Source: Christensenellaceae bacterium
GTDB lineage: Bacteria; Bacillota; Clostridia; Christensenellales; DTU072
Reading direction: 5' to 3'
NCBI GenBank assembly: GCA_031259965.1
Contig: JAIRKT010000102.1
Coordinates: 1-41,513, forward strand
Length of the DNA stretch: 41,513 bases
Made by a program: the position numbers and the translations under genes. The notes below the pieces were generated by a model. That model was not told the origin of the DNA. It worked only from the letters and a program-made list of their open reading frames with translations, and ran no database searches. Shown piece after piece: positions 17,410 through 26,249 of the stretch; the stretch's first letter is position 1, and every line of letters starts with the position of its first letter.

Positions 17410-18906
17410 ATGGATGAAACGCAATGCGGTACTACTAATCATGAGATAAATATCACCAGTGAGATTGAATCAAGACGTGAAAAACTTAAAAGTTTAAAGG
17501 AAGCTGGTCTTGATCCTTTTAAAGAGGTTCGATATGAAGCTAGCGCTTATGCACAGTCAATATTGGAAGATAACGAGAGCTATATAAACAAACCAGTCAA
17601 ACTAGCTGGCAGAATTATAAGTAAACGAATAATGGGTCGTGCTTCTTTTGCGCATATTGACGATGGAACTTCTAGAATCCAAATTTATGTAAAATCCGAT
17701 GTCATAGGTGAAGAATTATATAATTCATTCAAAAGGTATGACGTTGGTGATATTGTGGGGATTGAGGGTGAAGTATTTGTAACTCATAAAGGCGAGACCA
17801 GCATAAAAGTTAGCGCTATTAAGTTGCTTGCTAAATCCTTACTTCCTCTACCAGAAAAATTTCATGGTCTAAAGGACACTGAACTTAGATATAGGCAGCG
17901 CTATCTTGATTTGATAGTAAACCCTGAGGTCAAGGAAACCTTTATAACCAGGTCTCGTATAATATCAGCAATTCGCAGCTTTTTAAATGAACAGGGTTAT
18001 TTAGAAGTTGAAACGCCTATTCTCAATACTATTTTGGGTGGAGCTAACGCGAGACCTTTTACCACGCACCATAACACATTAGATATTGACATGTTTTTAA
18101 GAATAGCGCCTGAATTGTATTTAAAGCGATTAATAGTAGGTGGTTTCTTAAAAGTATATGAAATGGGCAGGCTTTTCAGAAACGAAGGCATGAGTGTTAA
18201 GCATAATCCAGAATTTACCACGATGGAATGTTATAGCGCCTATTCTGACTATAATGATATGATGGATTTAGTAGAAAATCTATTCAAATTCTGTGCAGAC
18301 CGAGTACTAGGTACAAGGAAGTTTAGTTATCAGGGTGTAGAACTTAATATTGATGGTAAGTGGCGGCGCGTTGCGATGTCTGATCTTGTAAAAGAGGAGA
18401 CAGGCCTTGATTTTTATGCTCTAACTAGTAGTGAATTAAGGGATGGCGCTATTAAGTTGGGTCTTGATATAAAAGAGACTTTTACTGATGGTGAGGTGTT
18501 GTATGAAATCTTTGATCGTATTATTGAAGAAAGATTAATACAACCTACATTCGTGCTTGATTATCCTGTTGAGGTTAGTCCACTAGCAAAGAGAAAAAAC
18601 AGTGATCCTAGATTAACAGAAAGATTTGAGTTTTTCATTATGGGCAGAGAAATGGGCAATGCCTTTAGTGAATTAAATGATCCTATAGACCAAAGAATCA
18701 GATTTGAAGCTCAAGCGCTAGCGCGTGCTGCTGGCGACGATGAGGCTCAAATGATGGATGAGGATTTTGTAACTGCACTTGAATATGGAATGCCACCAAC
18801 TGGTGGACTTGGAATTGGAATAGATAGGATGATAATGTTGTTTACAGACGCTCAATCTATACGTGACGTCTTATTATTCCCTACCATGAAACCCAGACTT
18901 ACATGA
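17410..18906 (+). CDS. lysS: Lysyl-tRNA synthetase, class II
   Basis: The enzyme attaches lysine to tRNA-Lys. The 498-residue length is normal. Residues ~60-150 form the OB-fold anticodon-binding domain (VKLAGRIISKRIMGRASFAH). The class II core shows motif 1 (RSRIISAIRSFLNEQGYLEV), motif 2 (FRNEGMSVKHNPEFTTMECY) and motif 3 (GGLGIGIDRMIMLFTDAQSI), then DVLLFPTMKP at the end. The lysine-site residues in MGNAFSELNDP are present. A modest site (GAAGGG) precedes the ATG. Its stop overlaps the start of the next gene by 4 bases (ATGA), indicating translational coupling. Confidence 0.97.
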   Translation: MDETQCGTTNHEINITSEIESRREKLKSLKEAGLDPFKEVRYEASAYAQSILEDNESYINKPVKLAGRIISKRIMGRASFAHIDDGTSRIQIYVKSDVIGEELYNSFKRYDVGDIVGIEGEVFVTHKGETSIKVSAIKLLAKSLLPLPEKFHGLKDTELRYRQRYLDLIVNPEVKETFITRSRIISAIRSFLNEQGYLEVETPILNTILGGANARPFTTHHNTLDIDMFLRIAPELYLKRLIVGGFLKVYEMGRLFRNEGMSVKHNPEFTTMECYSAYSDYNDMMDLVENLFKFCADRVLGTRKFSYQGVELNIDGKWRRVAMSDLVKEETGLDFYALTSSELRDGAIKLGLDIKETFTDGEVLYEIFDRIIEERLIQPTFVLDYPVEVSPLAKRKNSDPRLTERFEFFIMGREMGNAFSELNDPIDQRIRFEAQALARAAGDDEAQMMDEDFVTALEYGMPPTGGLGIGIDRMIMLFTDAQSIRDVLLFPTMKPRLT

Positions 18907-20138
18907 AGTCACCACTGTCTGATGCAATAAAGAGTAATTTAGATCATATTTCATTTCACACACCAGGGCATAGTGGAATTTTGCTCAAGGAGGATATTAC
19001 TGAATTATCTTATTCTGGGAATTTGCTTTTAAACTCTAGTGTTATTTTTGAGAGTGAATGCGAAATTGCTAAAGTATACGGCTCTGAAAATTGCAGATAT
19101 ATAACGCAAGGCGCGACAAGCGCTATCCATATCGCGATAAAAGCTTTTTCTGACAAAAAGATTTTAGTAGTTGGAAATTGTCATTATTCTGTATTTTCCG
19201 CGATAAGGATATACAAAGTAAAGAATGCCTTTTATACAAACAGTGATTGTCTTGACTCTATAATTGACACGCTATCTCCAGATGTTATATATTTTTCGTC
19301 AGTTGATTATATGGGATCTGTTAAGAGTCTTAAGAATTTAAGGCCTGATGTTAAATATATTGTAGATGAAGCTCATGGTGCGCATTTTGTTTTTTCTAAG
19401 TTACTGCCGCATACTAAATCAATCGAGTATGCTGATGTTGTAATTCATTCATTGCATAAAACTCTAGCGGCGCCTACTGGTGCTGCGGTTCTACACTATA
19501 AAACAAGGAATAGAGATAGAATTGAACAGGCGATTTGTGATATTCATTCATCTAGTCCTTCATATTATATTATGAGCAAATCTGAACTAGCTATTAAGTT
19601 TTTAGCAGATCACGGTGACCAAATTTATTCTGCGATTAAATATTGTATAGATAAATTTAAAAATTCTATAAACGCTAAGTTTAAGCTAGTTGAAAATCAT
19701 GATTTTACGAGAGTTGTTATAAAATCCGAATGTAGAGCTGATCTGGTTAGTAAAATTCTAGAGAAAAACAAAATCTTTGTAGAGGCTGCTTATAAAAATT
19801 TTATCATACTAATAGTAACTCCCTACAATTGTGAATCATTATCAAAGGTGGCGGATATCTTAAATAGTGTGCCTTCAAATATTGAAAGTTACACAGATAC
19901 ATGCGATTATTCAAAAGACATTCAACTAAAAAAAATTGAGTTATTCGATGAATATATTACTGTTGATATTGATTCATCTACTAAACATAGGGCATTCAGA
20001 GAATTGTCTATATATCCACCGGGCATTCCTTTTGTTTTTGCAGGTGATGAAATAGATGCTGATATTGTAAATACTATAAATAATAGCAAAGAATCTATAT
20101 TGGGGCTTGTAAATAATAAGGTATGTGTGTTAATATAA
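18903..20138 (+). CDS. Orn/Lys/Arg decarboxylase family PLP enzyme (short, YaaO-like)
   Basis: This is a fold-type I PLP enzyme of the ornithine/lysine/arginine decarboxylase family. HTPGH (19-23) is the family N-terminal motif, DEAHGAH (155-161) holds the PLP-contacting Asp155 and His158, and SLHKTL (183-188) contains the PLP lysine Lys186. At 411 residues it is shorter than YaaO-type enzymes (about 480) and far shorter than the large E. coli enzymes. Polyamine synthesis is the likely role, but the substrate (arginine, lysine or ornithine) cannot be told from sequence. Decarboxylases of this type often lie directly upstream of tmk in Bacillota. It has no Shine-Dalgarno site and overlaps lysS, so it should be translated by coupling. 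Confidence 0.9.
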   Translation: MKSPLSDAIKSNLDHISFHTPGHSGILLKEDITELSYSGNLLLNSSVIFESECEIAKVYGSENCRYITQGATSAIHIAIKAFSDKKILVVGNCHYSVFSAIRIYKVKNAFYTNSDCLDSIIDTLSPDVIYFSSVDYMGSVKSLKNLRPDVKYIVDEAHGAHFVFSKLLPHTKSIEYADVVIHSLHKTLAAPTGAAVLHYKTRNRDRIEQAICDIHSSSPSYYIMSKSELAIKFLADHGDQIYSAIKYCIDKFKNSINAKFKLVENHDFTRVVIKSECRADLVSKILEKNKIFVEAAYKNFIILIVTPYNCESLSKVADILNSVPSNIESYTDTCDYSKDIQLKKIELFDEYITVDIDSSTKHRAFRELSIYPPGIPFVFAGDEIDADIVNTINNSKESILGLVNNKVCVLI

Positions 20139-20173
20139 TACTATACACATTATATTTACATTTTGAGGACGAA

Positions 20174-20800
20174 ATGTCAGGGACGTTTATAACATTTGAA
20201 GGTTGTGAGGGTGTTGGAAAAACCACACAAGTAAAACTTCTCAAAGAATATCTGCAGAATACTGGGCAGAGTTGTTTAGTGACACGTGAACCAGGTGGCA
20301 CCAAAATAGCTGAAGAAATTAGGAGTATGATTCTGGGTGGGAATAAAGAGATACATCCAATAGTTGAAGCATACCTTTTTGCGACTGCTAGAGCTGATCA
20401 TATGTTGAACTTTGTGATACCAGCTTTAGATGAGGGCATTATTGTTATTTGTGACAGGTATTTAGATTCCTCACTCGCCTATCAGGGGGTGGGCAGAGGT
20501 CTAGGTTATGAGCGAGTACAAAAAATTAATGAAGTTGCATCTTCCTACAGAGTGCCTGATTGTACTATATTCATTAACATGAGTCCTTCTAATTCTTTCA
20601 GACGTCAAAAAGGCAAAGTTATTGAAGGCGATCGAATGGAAGGCGAGGACGAACAATTCCATAACAAGGTGTATAATGCTTTTCTTGATTTGAGTAAACG
20701 CTACGCAGAGAGATTCATAACTATTGAGCCTTCAATAGAAAAAGTGGAAACATCCAAAAACATAATCAAAAAACTCATAGAACGTGGGCTAATTAACTAA
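20174..20800 (+). CDS. tmk: Thymidylate kinase
   Basis: The enzyme phosphorylates dTMP to dTDP for DNA synthesis. The ATG at 20174 follows a GAGGA site and gives 208 residues, the expected size; an upstream in-frame ATG at 20123 would overlap the preceding gene and lacks support. The P-loop is GCEGVGKTT (10-18). TREPGGTKIAEEIR is the dTMP-binding loop region, CDRYLDSSLAYQG carries the DR motif, and the LID region (RRQKGKVIEGDRMEGEDEQF) is somewhat unusual in sequence. It overlaps holB by one base (TAATG). Confidence 0.96.
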   Translation: MSGTFITFEGCEGVGKTTQVKLLKEYLQNTGQSCLVTREPGGTKIAEEIRSMILGGNKEIHPIVEAYLFATARADHMLNFVIPALDEGIIVICDRYLDSSLAYQGVGRGLGYERVQKINEVASSYRVPDCTIFINMSPSNSFRRQKGKVIEGDRMEGEDEQFHNKVYNAFLDLSKRYAERFITIEPSIEKVETSKNIIKKLIERGLIN

Positions 20801-21771
20801 TGATCGGAGAATTAATCAAAAACAGCAAAATTATTAGTGAATTCACTAAAGATTTTTACTCAGAGCGATTGTCACATGCTTATATTATATCAGGTGAGGA
20901 TCTGCATACTAGAAAAATAGTTATGTCAATAATAGCGAGGCTTTTGTTTTGTAAAAATTCTGGGTGTGGAGAGTGTTCTATATGTGCTAGGGTTGATACA
21001 ATGAGTCATCCTGATTTTAAAGTGTTAAATAGTGATGGCAAGATTTCAGTTAGTGAAATTGAGGAGTTGATTGATGATACAGCGCTTATGGGATGGGAGA
21101 GTGCTAGAAAAGTCTATTATATAGATAATTCTGATACCTTGAACGCATTGAGACAAAACAAGCTACTTAAAATATTTGAGGAACCGCCTAAAGGTGTTAT
21201 AATATTTTTGTTTACTAATGATGAATCATCACTTTTGCAAACTATTACATCTAGGGCTAAGAAGTTGTATCTGCCACGTTTTACGAGCAAAATCATACTA
21301 GATGAGCTATTGGAAATGGGTATTGAATATTCAGTTGCTAAATCTTGCGCTGTTTTTTCTGATGGTCGTTTCGATAAAGCGTTCAAGTTTTCTGAAGAAA
21401 CCCAGTATACTGAAATTTATGATGAAGCGTTTGATATGCTTTTGAAGTGTGATAGTTCGAAAAACATGATCAATATGGTTGATTCAAAATTATTTGAAAG
21501 AGAGAACATAGAGTTAACTTTCGAATTTTTTGAGATAATAATGAGGGACGTACTTGAGTATGTATCAAATGGCACTAACTATATTACATTGGATAGGTTA
21601 GATGATATAAAAAAATTAGCCGTTGGTTTTGAAAGGGCGCCTGGGGTGGTTGCAAAATGCATTTTTTCGATAGTTGATATGAAACAACTAATCCACTTAA
21701 ACGTCACACCCTTTTCATTAGCTGAAAAAGTTATCCATAACATATTACAGGAGAAATTCAAATGCAGGTGA
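20800..21771 (+). CDS. holB: DNA polymerase III clamp-loader subunit delta prime
   Basis: Delta prime is a stator part of the clamp loader that loads the sliding clamp. The 323-residue protein starts with SHAYIISGEDLHTRKI where ATPase relatives carry a P-loop; the P-loop is missing, as is normal for delta prime. A zinc module is present with Cys51, Cys56, Cys59 and Cys62, followed by SHPDF. ARKVYYIDNSDTLNALRQNKLLKIFEEPP corresponds to the Walker B/sensor part. The sensor motif reads SRA (TITSRAKKL) rather than the usual SRC. It is translationally coupled with tmk and overlaps ricT by 10 bases. Confidence 0.93.
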   Translation: MIGELIKNSKIISEFTKDFYSERLSHAYIISGEDLHTRKIVMSIIARLLFCKNSGCGECSICARVDTMSHPDFKVLNSDGKISVSEIEELIDDTALMGWESARKVYYIDNSDTLNALRQNKLLKIFEEPPKGVIIFLFTNDESSLLQTITSRAKKLYLPRFTSKIILDELLEMGIEYSVAKSCAVFSDGRFDKAFKFSEETQYTEIYDEAFDMLLKCDSSKNMINMVDSKLFERENIELTFEFFEIIMRDVLEYVSNGTNYITLDRLDDIKKLAVGFERAPGVVAKCIFSIVDMKQLIHLNVTPFSLAEKVIHNILQEKFKCR

Positions 21772-22697
21772 TTGTAGGTGTTAAATTCAGAACAGGGCAG
21801 AGGGTATATTACTTTGATCCAAAAGACATTGAATTGAACGCTCACGACAATGTTATAGTAGAAACTCAAAAGGGTGTCGAATTTGGAACGGTTGTTTTTG
21901 GTAATAAAGAAATACCTAAAAACAAACTACAACAAGAATTGAAGCAGATATTAAGAAAAGCAACGGCTGATGACATTAAGAAAAACCAATCAAACTTAGA
22001 AAGTAGACCACAATTATTGCAGACTGCTAAAGAAATGGTGTCAGTTCAAAATTTGCCGATAAAGATAGTTGATGTTGAATACAATTTTGATCGCAAAAAG
22101 ATAATTGTATTTTTTACCTCGCATAACAACGCTAGGGTTGATTTTAGGAATTTCACAAAGGATTTTGCGACATTGCATAAAACTAAAGTCGAGATGAGGC
22201 AGATTTATGAGCGAGACGACATACGCATGCGTGGAAATGTTGGGCTTTGTGGTAGGACTTGTTGTTGTATAACTCACTTACAAAATTATGATAAAGTAAA
22301 TGTTAAGATGGCAAAAATCCAGAATTTACCAATTAATCCTTCGAAGCTAGGCGGTTGTTGTGGTAAACTTATGTGTTGCTTATCATACGAGTATGAAACC
22401 TACAAAAAGACATTGAAGAGTATGCCCAGGTTAAATAGCTATGTAAAAACGCCTGAATTTGAGGGTAGGATCGTAGGCTATAATCTAATTGCTGAGGAGG
22501 TAAAAGTCAAAGTTAAAAGAGATGATCAGGCTCGACAAATTTGTAAATGTCATTTATCACAAATAAAATGTTGTGAAACACCCATAGGCGATGAACTAAG
22601 TAGAGATGAACTAAGTAATGATAGCGTTGAGCTAGATGATCTCGAATCAGGCCTTGAGGAGGAATTTGATATTAATGATGTTAATCATGATGAATAA
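21762..22697 (+). CDS. ricT: PSP1-domain protein RicT (YaaT)
   Basis: RicT is part of the cytosolic RicA-RicF-RicT complex, which in Bacillus subtilis binds iron-sulfur clusters and helps RNase Y mature selected mRNAs. The PSP1 domain covers about residues 60-145. Two cysteine clusters are intact: GLCGRTCCC (Cys163, Cys167-169) and GGCCGKLMCC (Cys199, 200, 205, 206), followed by LSYE. The 311-residue length exceeds the common ~275 because of an acidic tail (about 275-311). The start has AGGAGA upstream, inside the end of holB. The holB-ricT pairing is standard in Bacillota. Confidence 0.95.
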   Translation: MQVIVGVKFRTGQRVYYFDPKDIELNAHDNVIVETQKGVEFGTVVFGNKEIPKNKLQQELKQILRKATADDIKKNQSNLESRPQLLQTAKEMVSVQNLPIKIVDVEYNFDRKKIIVFFTSHNNARVDFRNFTKDFATLHKTKVEMRQIYERDDIRMRGNVGLCGRTCCCITHLQNYDKVNVKMAKIQNLPINPSKLGGCCGKLMCCLSYEYETYKKTLKSMPRLNSYVKTPEFEGRIVGYNLIAEEVKVKVKRDDQARQICKCHLSQIKCCETPIGDELSRDELSNDSVELDDLESGLEEEFDINDVNHDE

Positions 22698-22709
22698 ATT
22701 AATCTGCCT

Positions 22710-23579
22710 ATGACTGAGGATAGATATTTGATAGTAAACGCTGATGATTTTGGCGTTTCAAATGAAACAAACACCGCGATTAAAGAGCTCTACTCCGCTC
22801 GCAAAATTACATCAGTTAGTTTGCTAGCAGTTGCGAATTTTGCTAGGGAGGCTGTGCAAATTGCAAAAGAGCTCCTAATGCCTGTTGGTTGTCACTGGGC
22901 GTTTAACTCTGATTATGAGAATGAGCCCTGGAGTCCTTTATCAGATAGCCTATCTAGCATTGTAGATAAATCAAACAACTTAGCTTCTCTTAGTTATTTT
23001 GCAAGGCATGCTAAAGCTCGAGAGGTTTTAGTTGAGTGCAGAGCGCAGTATGAATTTATTATAAACAATGGACTTAGAGTTGATCATTTAGATAGTCATT
23101 GTGGTAGTTTGTATGGGATAAATGGAAGAAGGTTTTACAACATAGCCTTTGATCTAGCTAGTGAATTTGATTTACCTTTTAGATTTCCCAAAAATCCCGC
23201 TTTCATAAAACGATTAATAAAATCAAGAGTCTTATATAACCTAATCAAACTCCCCTTTTTTGTGGTTTTAAAATCCGCTGAGAAAAAAGGAGTCAAATTA
23301 ATTAGTGATATGATCGCGAATTCAAAAAAGGCTACTGATATAGGGTCATATATAGACTTTCAAAACTATTATCTGAATATGATCAGGGATATTAAACCAG
23401 GGATCACAGAATTTTTTTTACATCCTTCATATTACTCAAAAGACAAGAGTAAAGAGTGGAACAAAATTAGAACATTTGATCTTGAATTCTTAAATTCTGA
23501 GGCCTTTAATAACCTTATTAAAAACGAAGGAATCAAATTAGTCTCATACGATATAACAAAAACTATTAATTTGAATTAA
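22710..23579 (+). CDS. ChbG/HpnK (YdjC) family carbohydrate deacetylase
   Basis: Proteins of this family remove acetyl groups from N-acetylated sugars such as diacetylchitobiose, using a metal ion held by Asp and His residues. Here NADDFG (10-15) supplies Asp12 and Asp13, His62 lies in GCHWAFN, and HLDSHCG (126-132) supplies His126 and His130. Length is 289 residues. The true substrate is unknown; cell-wall or capsule sugars are possible. It starts 12 bases after ricT without a clear ribosome site, suggesting coupling at the end of the housekeeping operon. Confidence 0.88.
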   Translation: MTEDRYLIVNADDFGVSNETNTAIKELYSARKITSVSLLAVANFAREAVQIAKELLMPVGCHWAFNSDYENEPWSPLSDSLSSIVDKSNNLASLSYFARHAKAREVLVECRAQYEFIINNGLRVDHLDSHCGSLYGINGRRFYNIAFDLASEFDLPFRFPKNPAFIKRLIKSRVLYNLIKLPFFVVLKSAEKKGVKLISDMIANSKKATDIGSYIDFQNYYLNMIRDIKPGITEFFLHPSYYSKDKSKEWNKIRTFDLEFLNSEAFNNLIKNEGIKLVSYDITKTINLN

Positions 23580-23654
23580 AAAATCATAAAAAGTTGTTTT
23601 ACAGGCTAAAACACAAATCAACAAACAAATTATTACTGAAATTTAGAGGTAAAA

Positions 23655-25655
23655 ATGAAAGACGATATTACAATAAACGATGATGTTACTTTAAAAGATT
23701 CTAAAGAAGATTTATCTGCGTCTAGCGCAGAATCTAAAGAGGATATATCTGCATCAAGCGCAGGGCTCAACTCTGAGATTGACAAGAGTGGTGACGAGGC
23801 CCTCCATGATTCACTAAATGATGCAAATTTAGACGAAGATTTAGATGATGAAAATCCAGATCTATATGAATTTGATGATGAAGATGAGGAGGAAGACGAT
23901 GAGGAATATGATGAAGAGGACGAGGATGATGAGGAATATGCCTACAACAATTCCTTTGGTATAGGAAATGCTCCATTTATTTATCTATATAACGAATTAA
24001 AGTTGGATCCATATTTTAATGATGAGAGAAAAACTCCTGATGAACAATTAGAGTTTCTTAAGGTTGTAAAAAGCGAAATATGCGCTAAATTTTTTGATTA
24101 TGATTTTAGTAAAGAAATTGAGCGTACGGTAAGTCGGAATAGATCGGAGCGTTTATATCAATGTTTGTTAAATTATAAAGACAATGAAAATCCAAACATA
24201 AGTGATATTGCGATGATCTTTTGGGGGGCGCGAAGTGTGCCATTAAAAAGACATTTTTTTGACAAGTTAAGTAAGCAATATAGTAAAACTAATGATTTAA
24301 ATCAAAAAGTAACTTTAATAACTTCATCTCTTGAAAATCTCTCCAAAAAGGAATCAAGCTTGCAACGCAATATGTTCAAAAATGTTTTGAGTTTTTTAGA
24401 TGATATTGATACTAGTGAGTGTTACTACTACGCCTCAGATTACATTGTTGATAAAAAGGACTATGATTATAATATAGAAGAAAGTAGAGAATATGCTGCA
24501 AAAGTAAGGCTAGGGCTATTACTAACAAAAGATGGTATTCCTGTTACTTACAAGAATTTGGGAAATGAAAAATCAAAGTCAAAATTGATAAGACCACAAC
24601 TAGATTTAATTGACGATTATGGGATAAAAAAGATTATAATTTATGATGAAAAAGTGTTGGATATGTCTAAAACCGAATTTAAATTGCGCAAAGGGGATGG
24701 CTATATGCTAACTCCAAATATTAGATTTGAGAATGCTGAATTTCAAGAATTTTTAACAACTAAAGCAGGCTACACTCCCATATATGATACAGATTTAAAA
24801 ATTAAATCTCGAGTTGTAAAGCGCTTAGTTAAAATAGTTGAAGAGGATGGAAGCATAACTCCAACTGAAGTTAATGAGCTGCAAGTTGTATTTTATAATA
24901 CTAAAACTGTAAGCCAAAACACAAAAAAATCCAGGGAAGCAAAGATGGCCAGGTGGGAAGAGAGAGTTGAAGAAGCGGAAGCGGAGCGTAAGTGGCGAGA
25001 ACAGGGAGGCAGTCGACGTATTCAAGTCATTGATCTTGATGATCCTGACGACACATATATAGAAGAAGATTTTGACGAAGATGATGATGACTTCTATGAT
25101 GATATGCCACGAAAACCAAGAAGACCACGCGATACTGAATTTAGTGGTTACTCTGCGATTTTCACTAGTGAAGTTAATTTGCAAGCTAAAGAGGTATATG
25201 AAAGATATACTGATATAAAGCGTGATAAAGAATCCTTAAAAATCTTAAAACCCACAATCGATATGAACGATTTACGCCTCTCAGATGAAACCAAAATAAA
25301 AGTTAATACAATGATAGCTTTTACTACCTTAGTTTTAGAGCGAATAATTGAATATAAATTGATCAATAAATATTTGTTCAAGAGATTAGTTGAAAGTTTA
25401 TTTAGTCTTTATGTTACTAAACTAAATTATGATCCTCAGTTTTTACCACCAAATTTAATAGGCGCCTATTTACTGGGGCATTATAATAAAATAGTAGACG
25501 ATATAGTGATTAGTCTTGGAATTCCTCTTAATTTAAAATACTGGAGTATGGATATGATAAAGGAACTCTTTACTAAAACTAGAGCGGAATTTAAATTACT
25601 AAAACCCACTGACTTCAGATATGCAACTAAACCAAATCCCAAAAAAGGAAAATAA
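23655..25655 (+). CDS. Acidic IS1634-like (DDE) transposase-derived protein, probably inactive
   Basis: Residues 1-95 are a low-complexity tail made mostly of Asp, Glu and Ser. The remainder follows IS1634/COG5421 transposases: NAPFIYLYNELKLDPYF (105-121); DTSECYYYAS (252-261, first Asp probably Asp252); VRLGLLLTKDGIPVTYKNLG (284-303, like GLLxDxxGxPxxYELFPGN); YGIKKIIIYDEKVLD (322-336, second Asp Asp331, like VVVADRGLN); the run GYSAIFTSEVNLQAKEVYER (498-517, like GYFALVTNxLDLSxEEIIEAY); and RDKESLKILK (523-532) where the family has RIEESFRxLK. By ungapped comparison the catalytic Glu is Lys525. A second acidic patch (459-484) sits within the C-terminal half. No terminal inverted repeats are visible around it. 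Ribosome site GAGG precedes the ATG. A domesticated protein is inferred; a DNA-binding role is possible. Confidence 0.72.
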   Translation: MKDDITINDDVTLKDSKEDLSASSAESKEDISASSAGLNSEIDKSGDEALHDSLNDANLDEDLDDENPDLYEFDDEDEEEDDEEYDEEDEDDEEYAYNNSFGIGNAPFIYLYNELKLDPYFNDERKTPDEQLEFLKVVKSEICAKFFDYDFSKEIERTVSRNRSERLYQCLLNYKDNENPNISDIAMIFWGARSVPLKRHFFDKLSKQYSKTNDLNQKVTLITSSLENLSKKESSLQRNMFKNVLSFLDDIDTSECYYYASDYIVDKKDYDYNIEESREYAAKVRLGLLLTKDGIPVTYKNLGNEKSKSKLIRPQLDLIDDYGIKKIIIYDEKVLDMSKTEFKLRKGDGYMLTPNIRFENAEFQEFLTTKAGYTPIYDTDLKIKSRVVKRLVKIVEEDGSITPTEVNELQVVFYNTKTVSQNTKKSREAKMARWEERVEEAEAERKWREQGGSRRIQVIDLDDPDDTYIEEDFDEDDDDFYDDMPRKPRRPRDTEFSGYSAIFTSEVNLQAKEVYERYTDIKRDKESLKILKPTIDMNDLRLSDETKIKVNTMIAFTTLVLERIIEYKLINKYLFKRLVESLFSLYVTKLNYDPQFLPPNLIGAYLLGHYNKIVDDIVISLGIPLNLKYWSMDMIKELFTKTRAEFKLLKPTDFRYATKPNPKKGK

Positions 25656-25784
25656 GTTTTGTTTTAGAGTTTCATAAAAAATATGAGGATTATCTAATTA
25701 CAAGATAGCTTAGACTAAGAAACTCTAGAAAAAAGAAAATAAAAGTTTTACTTTTGCACAAATTGCATGTAATTGTCCTTCTAT

Positions 25785-25815
25785 AGTAAGTGTAGTTAAA
25801 CTACACTTACTTTTT
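25785..25815 (+). terminator. Strong intrinsic terminator after the transposase-like gene
   Basis: AGTAAGTGTAGT (25785-25796), loop TAA and ACTACACTTACT (25800-25811) form a perfect 12-bp stem, followed by TTTT. It separates the housekeeping side from the surface-protein gene. Confidence 0.88.
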
Positions 25816-25859
25816 GTGCTTATTTTAACCAACAAACGCAAGGCGATATTAAAATTCAC

Positions 25860-25888
25860 TTGACAAAACATGAATTATTTAGTATAAT
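25860..25888 (+). promoter_or_regulatory. Consensus promoter of the giant LRR protein
   Basis: TTGACA (25860-25865), 17 bases and TATAAT (25883-25888). The predicted leader to the ATG at 26250 is about 355 nt and holds two structured RNA elements. Confidence 0.88.
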
Positions 25889-25974
25889 AGTACAGTGCAA
25901 AAAAATACACTCTTAGTAACATAAAAGTCGTGATAGTTTTCTGGATTTTTTAATTTGTTTTGCTTTAAAATCTA

Positions 25975-26090
25975 AAGTGCTATTAATGATGGGTTTGCTA
26001 GTTTGTCTAAATATTAGACAATGGTTATTTTTGTTTAAATAGTTGATTCTAATGAAGATATCTTCATTTTATGTTTCATCTATAGCACTT
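25975..26090 (+). ncRNA. Branched RNA element in the leader, upstream of the riboswitch
   Basis: AAGTGCTAT (25975-25983) pairs with ATAGCACTT (26082-26090), extended after a small internal loop by GATG (25988-25991) with CATC (26077-26080). Inside are two perfect hairpins: TTGTCTAA-ATA-TTAGACAA (26003-26021) and the 18-base palindrome AATGAAGATATCTTCATT (26051-26068). Together they give a three-way junction that ends a few bases before the riboswitch. I do not recognise it as a known class. Confidence 0.6.
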
Positions 26091-26094
26091 GTTT

Positions 26095-26172
26095 GTAAAA
26101 AGCAAACCAGGTGAAAGCCTGCGACGCAAAACTGAAGGATCTACGTCATTAGATATGATAGCCAGTTGCCAA
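26095..26172 (+). promoter_or_regulatory. Cyclic-di-GMP-I (GEMM) riboswitch aptamer
   Basis: The core matches the GEMM-I pattern: AGCAAACC (26101-26108), a P2 hairpin capped by a GAAA tetraloop (CAGGT-GAAA-GCCTG), then GACGCAAA (26123-26130), a second arm with AAGGATC and closing ATAGCCAGTTGCC (26158-26170). P1 forms between GCAA (26102-26105) and TTGC (26166-26169). The 3' P1 strand shares bases with the terminator that follows, so ligand binding should oppose termination, which suggests an ON switch. That direction is inference. Confidence 0.88.
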
Positions 26173-26199
26173 TCAACCTTTTAGGAGTTGGCTTTTTTT
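26168..26199 (+). terminator. Riboswitch-controlled intrinsic terminator
   Basis: GCCAA (26168-26172) pairs with TTGGC (26188-26192), with a short inner CCT/AGG helix, followed by seven Ts (26193-26199). It overlaps the 3' end of the aptamer by about three bases. Confidence 0.8.
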
Positions 26200-26249
26200 A
26201 TTACGAAAGCCGTTTCTATTAAATCCCTGTTATATGAAGCGGAGGCTTT

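Noticed and set aside
20123-20173. N-terminal extension of tmk from an ATG at 20123.
   Set aside because: It overlaps the preceding gene and would place 17 foreign residues before the conserved MSGTFITFEG start.
25666-25733. GTTTTAGAG start and an AGAGTTTC/GAAACTCT inverted repeat after the transposase-like gene, reminiscent of a type II CRISPR repeat.
   Set aside because: Only nine bases resemble such a repeat, there is no second copy, no spacers and no cas gene.
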